Below are positions 54,072-64,000 of a stretch of 64,000 bases of DNA, piece by piece. Position 1 is the stretch's first letter. Every line of letters starts with the position of its first letter. The notes under the pieces are model-generated. The model worked only from the letters and a program-made list of their open reading frames with translations, did no database searches and was not told the origin of the DNA. Where the stretch lies: NCBI RefSeq assembly GCF_019355555.1, contig NZ_CP072141.1:1482001-1546000 (forward strand), written 5' to 3'. This DNA comes from Rhizobium sp. L51/94. Its GTDB lineage: Bacteria > Pseudomonadota > Alphaproteobacteria > Rhizobiales > Rhizobiaceae. The position numbers and the translations under genes were made by a program.

Positions 54072-54100
54072 GCCCGGGCCCCTAAAGTCCGGGCTTTTTT
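54072..54100 (+). terminator. Terminator/attenuator between potF and potG
   Basis: Stem GCCCGG (54072-54077) / CCGGGC (54089-54094) followed by six Ts (54095-54100). Its short stem may let a fraction of transcripts continue, giving more binding protein than transporter. Confidence 0.75.
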
Positions 54101-54152
54101 ATGCTGCGGCGCCCGTGGGGACGTCGACAATGCATCGCATCATTCGGGGATC

Positions 54153-55298
54153 ATGATGAAGTCTCTCGGCAACATCCGCCGCTCTTTCGCGCCATGGACG
54201 GATCCTGCGGCCAAACCGTTCATCTCGGTGCGCAATGTCACCAAGAAATTCGGTGACTTCACAGCCGTCGACAATCTCTCGCTGGATATCTACCATCGCG
54301 AATTCTTCGCTCTTCTCGGCGCCTCCGGCTGCGGCAAGTCGACGCTCCTGCGCATGCTCGCCGGCTTCGAGCAGCCGACCTCGGGTGAAATCATCCTCGA
54401 TGGCCAGGATCTTGCCGGCACGCCGCCCTATCGGCGACCGGTCAACATGATGTTCCAGTCCTACGCGCTTTTCCCGCACATGACGGTCGAGAAGAACATC
54501 GCTTTCGGCCTGCGCCAGGATGGCATGAGCAAGGCCGAGATCGCAGAGCGCGTCGCGCAGATGTTGAAGATGGTGAAGCTCGAGCAGTTCGCCACCCGCA
54601 AGCCCAACCAGCTGTCCGGCGGCCAGCGCCAGCGCGTCGCCCTGGCGCGTTCGCTCGCCAAGCAGCCGAAGGTGCTGCTGCTCGATGAGCCTCTCGGCGC
54701 GCTGGACAAGAAGCTGCGCGAGGAAACCCAGTTCGAGTTGATGGACCTGCAGCAGAGCCTCGGACTCATCTTCGTCGTCGTTACCCACGACCAGGAAGAA
54801 GCGATGACGATGGCAGATCGCATCGCCGTCATGAGCCACGGCAAGGTGGCGCAGGTAGCAACACCTGCGGAAATCTACGAGGCGCCGAATTCCCGTTTCG
54901 TTGCCGGCTTCATCGGAGACGTCAATATTCTGGACGGCAATGTCGTGTCCGCGAAGCCGGGCTTCGCCGAGATCGCAGTCGACAACGCCTTCACGCTGCG
55001 CACGGCGACATCAGATGCACCCGCCGTCGGCAGCCGCGCCGGCTTTGCCATCCGTCCCGAAAAGCTCCGCGTCACCCGCAACCCGCCGGCCAATGCCGGT
55101 GTCAATGCCGCAGAGGGTGAAATCTGGGACATCGCGTATCTCGGCGACATGACCGTGTTCCACGTCAAATTGCAGGGCGGCCAGGTCGTCAAGGCGTCTT
55201 CGCTCAACGCGGTGCGCTCCGTCGACGACCCCTTCGGCTACGACCAGCAGGTATGGGTCTCCTTCGATGAAAATGCCGGCGTGCTGTTGAAGGATTGA
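54153..55298 (+). CDS. potG: Polyamine ABC transporter ATPase PotG
   Basis: ATP-binding subunit of the PotFGHI importer. 381 residues: Walker A 'GASGCGKST', 'MMFQSYALFPHMTVEKNIAF', signature 'LSGGQRQRVALARSL', Walker B 'VLLLDEPLGALD', switch 'VTHDQEEAMTMADR', and a C-terminal TOBE domain ('GFAIRPEKLRVTR'). The start is one of two adjacent ATGs (54153/54156) after GGGGA; the open frame upstream is not credible. Four bases separate it from potH. Confidence 0.94.
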   Translation: MMKSLGNIRRSFAPWTDPAAKPFISVRNVTKKFGDFTAVDNLSLDIYHREFFALLGASGCGKSTLLRMLAGFEQPTSGEIILDGQDLAGTPPYRRPVNMMFQSYALFPHMTVEKNIAFGLRQDGMSKAEIAERVAQMLKMVKLEQFATRKPNQLSGGQRQRVALARSLAKQPKVLLLDEPLGALDKKLREETQFELMDLQQSLGLIFVVVTHDQEEAMTMADRIAVMSHGKVAQVATPAEIYEAPNSRFVAGFIGDVNILDGNVVSAKPGFAEIAVDNAFTLRTATSDAPAVGSRAGFAIRPEKLRVTRNPPANAGVNAAEGEIWDIAYLGDMTVFHVKLQGGQVVKASSLNAVRSVDDPFGYDQQVWVSFDENAGVLLKD

Positions 55299-55302
55299 GA
55301 TC

Positions 55303-56214
55303 ATGGGAACGTTCGGTTCAGCGCTCTACCGCCGCCTTGTGATCATCATCCCCTATCTGTGGCTGCTGATCTTCTTCCTGGCACCGTTCTTCATCGTCTT
55401 CCGCATGTCGCTGTCGACCTCGGCGACCGCGATGCCGCCTTACACACCCGTCTTCTCGACGTCGAACGGCCTCAGCGGCTTCATCGATAACCTCCGCCAG
55501 CTTTCCTTCGACAACTACGTCTGGCTGACCGGCGATCCCCTCTATTTCAAATCCTATGTCTCGAGCGTCACGATAGCCGCCATCTCGACATTGCTGACGC
55601 TGCTGATCGCCTATCCGCTGGCCTATGGCATGGCACAGGCGCCGCGCACGATCCGGCCGACCCTTTTGATGCTGGTGATCCTGCCATTCTGGACGAGTTT
55701 CCTGATCCGCGTCTACGCCTGGATCGCCATTCTGAAGCCGGAGGGCCTGCTGAACCAGGTGCTGCTCTATCTCGGTGTCATCCACGAGCCCCTGATCATC
55801 CTCAACACCAACACCGCCGTCTATATCGGCATCGTCTACTCCTACCTGCCGTTTATGGTGCTGCCGCTCTACTCCGCGCTCGAAAAGATGGATCACACGC
55901 TGATCGAGGCGGCGCAGGATCTCGGCTGCCCGCCGATCACGGCTTTCTGGCGCGTGACCTTTCCGCTGTCGTTGCCGGGCGTCATTGCCGGCTGCATGCT
56001 GGTCTTCATTCCGGCCGTCGGCGAGTTCGTCATTCCCGACCTGCTCGGCGGATCGCAGACGCTGATGATCGGCAAGACGCTCTGGAACGAGTTCAACGCC
56101 AACCGCGACTGGCCGGTGTCCTCGGCGGTTGCGACCATCCTTCTCCTCATCCTCGTCGTACCGATCGTGTTCTTCCAGAATATCCAGGCGAAAGCCGACG
56201 AGCAGGGGAGATAG
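55303..56214 (+). CDS. potH: Polyamine ABC transporter permease PotH
   Basis: Inner-membrane permease, 303 residues, six helices. N-terminal 'LVIIIPYLWLLIFFLAPFFI' is the first helix. The ABC coupling loop reads 'TLIEAAQDLGCPPITAFWRV', and 'PDLLGGSQTLMIGKTLWNEF' is typical of PotH/PotB. It is cotranslated with potI (three bases apart). Confidence 0.94.
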   Translation: MGTFGSALYRRLVIIIPYLWLLIFFLAPFFIVFRMSLSTSATAMPPYTPVFSTSNGLSGFIDNLRQLSFDNYVWLTGDPLYFKSYVSSVTIAAISTLLTLLIAYPLAYGMAQAPRTIRPTLLMLVILPFWTSFLIRVYAWIAILKPEGLLNQVLLYLGVIHEPLIILNTNTAVYIGIVYSYLPFMVLPLYSALEKMDHTLIEAAQDLGCPPITAFWRVTFPLSLPGVIAGCMLVFIPAVGEFVIPDLLGGSQTLMIGKTLWNEFNANRDWPVSSAVATILLLILVVPIVFFQNIQAKADEQGR

Positions 56215-56217
56215 ACG

Positions 56218-57033
56218 ATGGTCAAATGGTCCCGCTTCAACATCGTCTCGGTCACCCTCGGTTTTGCCTTCCTCTACTTGCCGATAACGCTACTGGTCAT
56301 CTTCTCGTTCAACGAGTCCAAGCTGGTAACGATCTGGACCGGCTTCTCGGTCAAATGGTATGTCCAGCTGATGCACAATCAGGCGCTACTGGACGCGGCC
56401 TGGGTCACGGTGCGGGTCGGCCTGTTGTCGGCGACGCTGGCAACCGTGCTCGGTACGCTCGCCGCCTTCACACTTGTCCGCTACACCCGTTTTCGCGGCC
56501 GGATGCTTTTTTCCGGCATGGTTTACGCGCCGCTGGTCATGCCGGATGTCATCACCGGCCTGTCGCTGCTGCTGCTGTTTGTCGCCATCGACTTCGATCG
56601 CGGGTTCTGGACGATCACGCTTGCCCACACGACGCTAACCATGTGTTTTGTCGCCGTAGTCGTGCAGTCGCGGCTGATGAGCTTCGACCAGTCGATCGAG
56701 GAGGCGGCGCTCGATCTCGGCGCCACCCCGCTGCGCACATTCCTGGAGATAACCCTGCCGATCATTTCGCCGGCTGTGTTCTCAGGCTGGATCCTGGCGT
56801 TTACGCTGTCGCTCGACGACCTCGTCATTGCAAGCTTCACCTCCGGCCCCGGGGCCACCACGCTGCCGATGAAGATCTACAGCCAGGTGCGGTTGGGCGT
56901 CACGCCGGAGATCAACGCCGTTTGCACCATCCTGATCGCCATCGTGGCGATTGGCGTGATTTGCGCCTCTGTTGTCACGAAAAGACGGGAAATCCAGCGC
57001 CAGCGCGACGAGCATGCTGCCAACGCGCTGTGA
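56218..57033 (+). CDS. potI: Polyamine ABC transporter permease PotI
   Basis: Second permease, 271 residues, six helices. 'FLYLPITLLVIFSFNESKLV' and 'WTGFSVKWY' at the N-terminus are strong PotC/PotI signatures; the coupling loop is 'SIEEAALDLGATPLRTFLEI'. It is the last pot gene. Its stop abuts the stop of the convergent AsmA-like gene with no spacer, so no separate terminator exists between them. Confidence 0.94.
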   Translation: MVKWSRFNIVSVTLGFAFLYLPITLLVIFSFNESKLVTIWTGFSVKWYVQLMHNQALLDAAWVTVRVGLLSATLATVLGTLAAFTLVRYTRFRGRMLFSGMVYAPLVMPDVITGLSLLLLFVAIDFDRGFWTITLAHTTLTMCFVAVVVQSRLMSFDQSIEEAALDLGATPLRTFLEITLPIISPAVFSGWILAFTLSLDDLVIASFTSGPGATTLPMKIYSQVRLGVTPEINAVCTILIAIVAIGVICASVVTKRREIQRQRDEHAANAL

Positions 57034-58923
57034 TTAGGGCTGCGTTGCCTTTTGCTGAACCGGAGATACCGGCGAGACGATCGCGTCCGGCCATGTGCCG
57101 CCGATAAAGAATGGCAGCACCGGCAGGTCGGCTCCCTCCGCCGCATTGGTCGCATCCAGCACACCGGATAAGGCTAGCGAGTTGGTGCGGAACGGCACGA
57201 TGCCGGAAAGCGACAAAGTCTCGTTTCGCCCAACGATCCTGGCGTTCTGCACATCGACCGAGCCCTTGGCAAAGCTTGCGTCGAGATCGATGGTCTGGAA
57301 ATCGAACGTCGAGTCTGCGACGTCGCTGAGGCGGAAGAATTTCTTCTGGGCGGCAAGGGCACGGAATGTCGAGACATTGAACTGGCGGAAGGCACCGGCC
57401 TTCGACCAGTAGCGCAGCTTGCCGGCGACGTCGCCGAGATTGGCGGCCCAGATCGGCTTGTTGGTCATCAGCGACAGGTCGAGCGAGCCATTGGCCAGCG
57501 GCAGCGGCCCCTGCAGGTTAAGGCGGGTGATGAGGCTGGCAAAATCTGCATCGCGGATCGAAATCTGCAACTTGCCGCCGCCATCGAAGTTGCGCTCGGT
57601 GACTTCGAGATGGGCGGTCAGGTCTCCGCCTTCAAAGCCACTGTCGCCGATGTCGAACTTGGCCGTGCCGCCGGCCACCAGCAATCCTGCGCCGATGTTG
57701 TCGAAATTGAAGGGCCCGAGTGACGCGCTTTTTGCCGACAGGCGCAGATCGAGGTCCAGCCTCTGCAGCGGATTGCCGTTCAGCAGCGTGTCGATAGCCG
57801 TGCTGGCGGCAAGTCGCATCGAAAAGGCGGCGAGGAACGGATTGAGGTTCATCTTGTCGAAGGCAAGCGTGCCTGAAATCTTCGGCTTCCCGGTACTGGT
57901 ATAGCCATAATCCATGACGCCGGAAGCGGCGGCGTCGTTGAGCACGAAGTTCAGGTTGTTAAAGCGAATGCCGTCCGTGACTGTCAAGACATCGGCATTC
58001 ATCGACAGGTTCTTGAGTGTAGCGCTGCCGGGCAGGCGCTCGCCGCTCCAGGCGAGGAAGGACGGCATGTCGGGAATGGCGAGGTCCAGATTTCCGGACA
58101 GCGCTGAAAAATCGGACATGTTGGTAATGCCGGTAAAGGTTCCGCGGATCAGCGGCGAGGAGAACGTCGTCTTGGCATCGACATTCTTGCCGGCAAACAG
58201 CAGCAGCGGCTGTTCCGAGAAGAAATCGACCTTGATGTCCTGGCCGTTGAGGCGGGCAAGCAGCACGGCGCTCATCGGCTTCGACAGTCGTGGCCACGAA
58301 ATATCGGCATTGACCCCGTCGAGCCTGAAGAGCCTGCCGGTCTTGTCGTCGGTCAGTTCGACCACGCCATCCTCGACCGTGACGCCGCCGATCTTGGCGT
58401 CCTGCGATTTGGTGATCACGGTGCTGCCGGTCGGGGATCTCTCGACCCGGTCGATGGCCTTGCCGAGCAGTCCGGCATTGGTCCAGTCGATCAGCCCGGT
58501 ATCGTCGCGGCGCACGTAGACGACCGGCCGCAGGAAGTGGAATTCGTGGAAATCGGCCTTTCCGCGCAGGGCGGCCAGCAGCGAGAAGTCGGCGGACAGG
58601 CTGTCGACATGACCGAGCACCTTGCCACCGGCAGTGCGCTCGCGGATCGTCACCTGGTTCAGCGTGACGCGCGGCGTCGGCCAGAAGTCGATCGCCGGGG
58701 ATCCCTCGATCTCGGCGCGATAGCCGGTCCAGCGCGACAGAGCTTCCTCTATCCCGGAGCGCACCAGGCCGCTGGAAATGAGAAAGGGTGCCGTGGCTCT
58801 AAACACGACGGAAACGATGATGATGGTGAGAACGACGATGCCGGTCGTGCGCGCGACGGCTGGAAGCCAGCGTTTCATCGACCGCAAGGCGGGCCGCCAC
58901 CTCTTGTTACCTGACGCCGTCAT
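57034..58923 (-). CDS. AsmA-family inner-membrane-anchored periplasmic protein
   Basis: 629 residues: an N-terminal anchor ('GIVVLTIIIVSVVFRATAPF') and a long periplasmic beta-rich body. 'AEIEGSPAIDFWPTPRVTLN' near the start and the repeated short strands are typical of AsmA proteins, which belong to the bridge-like lipid-transfer superfamily and affect outer-membrane lipid balance. The C-terminal half contains 'AKFDIGDSGFEGGDLTAHLE', a typical AsmA_2-type repeat. Start ATG at 58923; 58878 is a shorter alternative. It is a single gene on the minus strand. Confidence 0.85.
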   Translation of the reverse strand: MTASGNKRWRPALRSMKRWLPAVARTTGIVVLTIIIVSVVFRATAPFLISSGLVRSGIEEALSRWTGYRAEIEGSPAIDFWPTPRVTLNQVTIRERTAGGKVLGHVDSLSADFSLLAALRGKADFHEFHFLRPVVYVRRDDTGLIDWTNAGLLGKAIDRVERSPTGSTVITKSQDAKIGGVTVEDGVVELTDDKTGRLFRLDGVNADISWPRLSKPMSAVLLARLNGQDIKVDFFSEQPLLLFAGKNVDAKTTFSSPLIRGTFTGITNMSDFSALSGNLDLAIPDMPSFLAWSGERLPGSATLKNLSMNADVLTVTDGIRFNNLNFVLNDAAASGVMDYGYTSTGKPKISGTLAFDKMNLNPFLAAFSMRLAASTAIDTLLNGNPLQRLDLDLRLSAKSASLGPFNFDNIGAGLLVAGGTAKFDIGDSGFEGGDLTAHLEVTERNFDGGGKLQISIRDADFASLITRLNLQGPLPLANGSLDLSLMTNKPIWAANLGDVAGKLRYWSKAGAFRQFNVSTFRALAAQKKFFRLSDVADSTFDFQTIDLDASFAKGSVDVQNARIVGRNETLSLSGIVPFRTNSLALSGVLDATNAAEGADLPVLPFFIGGTWPDAIVSPVSPVQQKATQP

Positions 58924-59086
58924 GTTGATGCAGAAACTTTCAAACCGTTGCGCATGATTTCGCCTGCGTTTGGCGGATATAGGAAATGCCGATCATATGC
59001 AAACGTCGCATCCTGACACGCCGCCAACCTCTGATATTAATATTGCTGCGCGGCGTGGTAGAGAGCGTCGAGCGGGAGGGATAGGA

Positions 59087-61039
<1,953 letters not shown>

Positions 61040-61166
61040 CCGAACGCAAATGCGCAATAGTCACAGGTGAGAGATTGCCGGTCTTTTTAAGATTGTGTTA
61101 GGAGATAGCGATCAAGCTACCCTCAGTTGCGCGGCGTCTAATATTCACTCCGCGCACGGCCCGACC

Positions 61167-61220
61167 ATGGAGAACTTCCAGATCTGCGGGTCTCTATCTC
61201 CAATCAACAGCATGACTTAG
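61167..61220 (+). ncRNA. Candidate small RNA or 17-codon ORF before a strong terminator
   Basis: The 216-base gap 61040-61255 ends in a strong plus-strand terminator that is about 180 bases from the preceding stop. Such a distance is more than a 3' UTR needs, which suggests an independent short transcript. Within it an ATG at 61167 opens a 17-codon frame ('MENFQICGSLSPINSMT') ending exactly at the terminator stem, with no good ribosome-binding site. I cannot tell a small RNA from a micro-ORF, and the 5' end is not defined. Confidence 0.35.
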
Positions 61221-61244
61221 GGCGGCCCTCGGCCGCCCTTTTTT
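61219..61244 (+). terminator. Rho-independent terminator
   Basis: Stem AGGGCGGC (61219-61226) / GCCGCCCT (61232-61239), five-base loop, then six Ts (61239-61244). Oriented for plus-strand transcripts; on the minus strand no T-run follows the stem, so it does not serve the histidine kinase gene well. Confidence 0.9.
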
Positions 61245-61255
61245 AATGCATCGGC

Positions 61256-64000
61256 CTAATCGGCAAGAACGCGCGGCGAGGGGAAGGTGACTTCCACCAG
61301 AGTGCCTTCGTTGGGAGCGGAGTGGATGGAAAACAGCGCCCTGTTGGCATCCACCATCGCCTTGGTCAGCGGCAAGCCGAGACCGGTGCCGTCGCCGCGC
61401 TGGCGCGAGTTTGTTGCCACCTGGCGAAACGGCTTCATTGCCTGTTCCAGTTCCGTGCGCGTCATGCCGACGCCGGTGTCGCGAATGCGAAGCACGACGC
61501 TGCCATTGCCCTCGTAGGACGTTGAAACGACGATCTGGCCGCCGGATGGCGTGAAGCGGATGGCGTTGGAAAGGATATTCAGGGCGATCTGCTTGATCGA
61601 CCTCAGATCGGCAACGACATTCGGCACCGACTGCGAAAGCCCGGTGCGGATGATCACGCGCTGTCCGTTGGCCTGCGGCTGGACGATCGATACGGCTTCG
61701 GCGATCGCCTCGTTGAGGCCGACGGCGCCGAACTCGAGTTCCATCTCGCCGGCTTCGATCTTCGAGATGTCGAGAAGATCGTTGACGATATCGAGCACAT
61801 GGCGACCGGAGCGTCCGATGTCGCCGGCATATTCGACATAGCGCGCATGGCCCATCGGCCCGAGCCGCTCGCTCGCCATCATGTCGGAAAAGCCGATGAT
61901 GGCATTGAGTGGCGTGCGGATCTCGTGGCTGACGCGGGCAAGAAAGTCGCTTTTGTGGGCGTTGGCCGTTTCAGCCGCGCGCTTGGCATTGCGCAGGTCT
62001 TCCTCCGTGCGCTTCCACTGGGTTATATCGCGGATCACGGCGCAGTAGCCGTTCGACGAGGTCAGTACGCCCATGGTCATGAACAGCGGCACGAACCCGC
62101 CGGATGCCTCGCGACCGATGACCTCGCGTCCGTCGTTCAAAACGCTGGCCACGCCGTTGCCGGTGAGCCCGCTCAGATAATCGAGCACGGCCTTCTGGCT
62201 CTCATGGGCAAACAGCATGACGAAGGGTTTGCCGCGCGTCTCCTGCTCATCATAGTTGAACAGCGCGCTGGCCGAGCGATTCATCGACCTTATATCGCCT
62301 TCCGGCCCGATGATGGCGACGCCATCTGTCGCGGTCTCGAGGATCGATTGCAGTTCCTCCACCTCGACCTGCAGCTTGGCAACCTTTTCCAGCATGCGTT
62401 CCGGACGGGGCTCTTCGCGGCTGTCGATCCGCGTCGACAACAGCGCCTCGCCATCCTTCTCGACAGGCATCAGCGCCAACATCAATGCGCTGGCATCTTC
62501 CCAGCGGATGGATTGCAGCCGGGCAGTGACCGGCACCAGCGCGTCGTCGGCTCTGACCACCATCATCACGCCGGAGCGTTCTGTCTTGTCCTGCAAATCC
62601 TCCCGCTGCAGCAGCGCATCGATGCCGCCAACCCCTTCCAGCTCCGCCAGCGAGGTATAGCCCGTTAGCCGCATGAACTCGGGATTGGCGTGGATCAGCG
62701 TGTCGCCGGCATGGACGAGGACCGCGACGGGCAGCTGATCGACCACAGCAGCCGACAGCCCGTCGGTCATTTTCACGCGCGGCGGAATGGCCGTGTTGAG
62801 AACATCGAGCGCGTTGAATTCGTCGCCGCCTTCACGTCCCTCCACAGCATCGGCAGGTTCGGGCGTGTCGGAGCCTTCTATATCGTCGTTAGCCGCCAGC
62901 AGCGGCGTCGGATAAAACGCATCGAGCTCTGCCGCAGGCGCTTCCGGCTGCTCGCTCTCGTCATCTGTCGGATCGGCAGGGGCGGCATCCGTCGGTTCTT
63001 CGCCACGCTTGCCGAACGGCTCGAGCTGCTTGGCGATCTCGCGGAAGGCAGCCTGCTCTGCCAGCGACAGGCCGTCAGTCAGGTTCTGCCGCCGTTCATG
63101 CAGCTGGATGATCTTGTCGGAAAGCCTGCGGGCCGGCGTCTCTGATATCTTCAGGGCGGGCGGTTCGACGTGGAACGGCAGCTCCGGCTCGTTGGGTTCG
63201 AATATCCGCTCGGACGGTCCATCCAGCGGCTCGACGCTATCAGGCACATGCTCCGCCTCGACGGCGGACGTTTCGTTCTCATCAGTGCTCTCGTCGAAAA
63301 CCACCGGATCTGCGACCGTGGCTTTCTCATCCGGATGCTCCGGGTGCAATGCATCAGCCGCTTCGTTGCCTGACGCGGTGTCATCGATGGCTGGCAACCC
63401 CAGGGTCAGCCCGGTCCGCAGCGGGTCCTCCGTCGCGTCCGACAGGCGGACGACGCCAAAGCCTCTGAAGCCGTCGAACTCACGGCTGCGCGTATAGGTC
63501 GGCAGAGCCGCAAGATCGACAGGAACCGTCAGGCTCGTTCCCTCGACCGGCCAATGGATGGTCCGCCCCGACCATGTGTCGCGACGGGCAAGCAACTCGG
63601 CGATCTTGCCATCGGGATCTAGGTGGAACAGCGTCGCGATATCGGCAAAGGCGACGCCTGCGAGAGCCTTTGCATGAGGCCCGACAGCCTCGGCGAATTC
63701 CCGCGAAATCTCGCTGAAATGGCCCTCTGCATCGATCTTCCAGACGAAGCGCGTCGCACGTCCCTGCCGATTGAAAACGAAATGCTGCGGCTGATCGGTC
63801 TCGGGTGCTGCAGCCGCAACGGCGTCCGCTACGGTTGCGGGCTGGGCGATATCGACCGATGCGGCTGGTGCTGCTTCCTGTTCGGACGCAGCCGGCTCCC
63901 GTGGCTCGATCTCCGCATTGGCAGTGAGGGGTTGATCTTCACTCGGCTCCCGATCCGGCACTTCCCGCTCAACGCTTGCGTCATCCGTCGAAGCACCCTC
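61256..64000 (-). CDS. cbrA: PAS-domain sensor histidine kinase, CbrA/PdhS-like (5' end outside window)
   Basis: At least 914 residues; the frame stays open to the right window edge, so the GTG at 63961 is internal. A long acidic, Ala/Pro/Glu-rich region contains an early PAS-like unit ('RFVWKIDAEGHFSEISREFA') and is followed by two more ('VLVHAGDTLIHANPEFMRLT' and 'TDGVAIIGPEGDIRSMNRSA'). The kinase core has the H-box 'FLARVSHEIRTPLNAIIGFS' with the phospho-His, then 'NILSNAIRFTPSGG', 'IRDTGVGM' and 'GDGTGLGLPLTKAMVD'. No receiver domain. The core is DivJ/PleC/PdhS-like; Sinorhizobium CbrA, which controls cell-cycle, motility and envelope traits, sits near acetoacetyl-CoA synthetase, which supports the name by context. 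Confidence 0.78.
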   Translation of the reverse strand, partial: EGASTDDASVEREVPDREPSEDQPLTANAEIEPREPAASEQEAAPAASVDIAQPATVADAVAAAAPETDQPQHFVFNRQGRATRFVWKIDAEGHFSEISREFAEAVGPHAKALAGVAFADIATLFHLDPDGKIAELLARRDTWSGRTIHWPVEGTSLTVPVDLAALPTYTRSREFDGFRGFGVVRLSDATEDPLRTGLTLGLPAIDDTASGNEAADALHPEHPDEKATVADPVVFDESTDENETSAVEAEHVPDSVEPLDGPSERIFEPNEPELPFHVEPPALKISETPARRLSDKIIQLHERRQNLTDGLSLAEQAAFREIAKQLEPFGKRGEEPTDAAPADPTDDESEQPEAPAAELDAFYPTPLLAANDDIEGSDTPEPADAVEGREGGDEFNALDVLNTAIPPRVKMTDGLSAAVVDQLPVAVLVHAGDTLIHANPEFMRLTGYTSLAELEGVGGIDALLQREDLQDKTERSGVMMVVRADDALVPVTARLQSIRWEDASALMLALMPVEKDGEALLSTRIDSREEPRPERMLEKVAKLQVEVEELQSILETATDGVAIIGPEGDIRSMNRSASALFNYDEQETRGKPFVMLFAHESQKAVLDYLSGLTGNGVASVLNDGREVIGREASGGFVPLFMTMGVLTSSNGYCAVIRDITQWKRTEEDLRNAKRAAETANAHKSDFLARVSHEIRTPLNAIIGFSDMMASERLGPMGHARYVEYAGDIGRSGRHVLDIVNDLLDISKIEAGEMELEFGAVGLNEAIAEAVSIVQPQANGQRVIIRTGLSQSVPNVVADLRSIKQIALNILSNAIRFTPSGGQIVVSTSYEGNGSVVLRIRDTGVGMTRTELEQAMKPFRQVATNSRQRGDGTGLGLPLTKAMVDANRALFSIHSAPNEGTLVEVTFPSPRVLAD

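Noticed and set aside
61219..61244. Terminator as the end of the histidine kinase transcript
   Set aside because: On the minus strand the stem is preceded by As but not followed by a T-run, so it is oriented for plus-strand transcription.

Overview
The window is one 64 kb piece of an alphaproteobacterial chromosome, most like the Rhizobiaceae (Rhizobium/Agrobacterium/Sinorhizobium). The evidence is the gene content: MotC and the MotD-type FliK, the orphan regulator Rem, FlaF/FlbT, a tandem flagellin array, the aglEFGAK alpha-glucoside operon beside zwf-pgl-edd, and a CbrA-like kinase beside acetoacetyl-CoA synthetase. DNA is GC-rich with strong third-position GC bias, so nearly every gene has long open shadow frames. 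I saw no tRNA, rRNA, CRISPR array or insertion sequence.

Layout. (1) 1-26431 is flagellar: fliL (cut by the window edge) and fliP; a reverse-strand GT41/OGT-like glycosyltransferase; four closely related flagellins plus one divergent flagellin; a FliH-like gene, motB, motC, fliK, a lytic transglycosylase; rem; then flgE, flgK, flgL, flaF, flbT, flgD, fliQ, flhA, fliR and four small genes that look like FliJ, the rod-binding half of FlgJ, FlgN and a FliL-like membrane protein. (2) 26568-29511: a Wzz/GumC-like chain-length protein and folD. (3) 29519-37333: divergent aglR and aglEFGAK (alpha-glucoside import and hydrolysis) with two LacI-type palindromes. (4) 37444-41217: a patchwork of small genes (PilZ-like, GNAT, small hypothetical, VOC) and an acyltransferase that sits between the edd 3' end and a decayed second copy of that 3' end. 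(5) 41218-45288: edd-pgl-zwf, the Entner-Doudoroff entry, all on the minus strand. (6) 45416-57033: polyamine genes (puuB, puuA, potFGHI) interleaved with a HI0933-type flavoprotein and a chemoreceptor. (7) 57034-64000: an AsmA-like protein, acetoacetyl-CoA synthetase, a possible small RNA or 17-codon ORF before a strong terminator, and the 3' part of a PAS histidine kinase.

How it works together. Region 1 supplies the filament, hook, hook-filament junctions, part of the export gate, the stator and its rhizobial accessory MotC, plus the regulators Rem, FlaF and FlbT. Agl proteins import alpha-glucosides and release glucose, which Zwf/Pgl/Edd (after phosphorylation encoded elsewhere) feed into the Entner-Doudoroff pathway. 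Pot and Puu proteins fit uptake and gamma-glutamylation of putrescine.

Most notable observations: (a) the four related flagellin mRNAs can each fold a short hairpin that buries the Shine-Dalgarno in a complementary upstream arm, with a covarying version in flaA, while flaF and flbT (known post-transcriptional flagellin regulators) lie in the same cluster; (b) a degenerate edd 3'-end fragment at 39432-39551 suggests that the acyltransferase segment arrived by an insertion that rebuilt the edd end; (c) several small flagellar genes probably supply export parts (FliH, FliJ, FlgN, split FlgJ) that are often reported missing in rhizobia.
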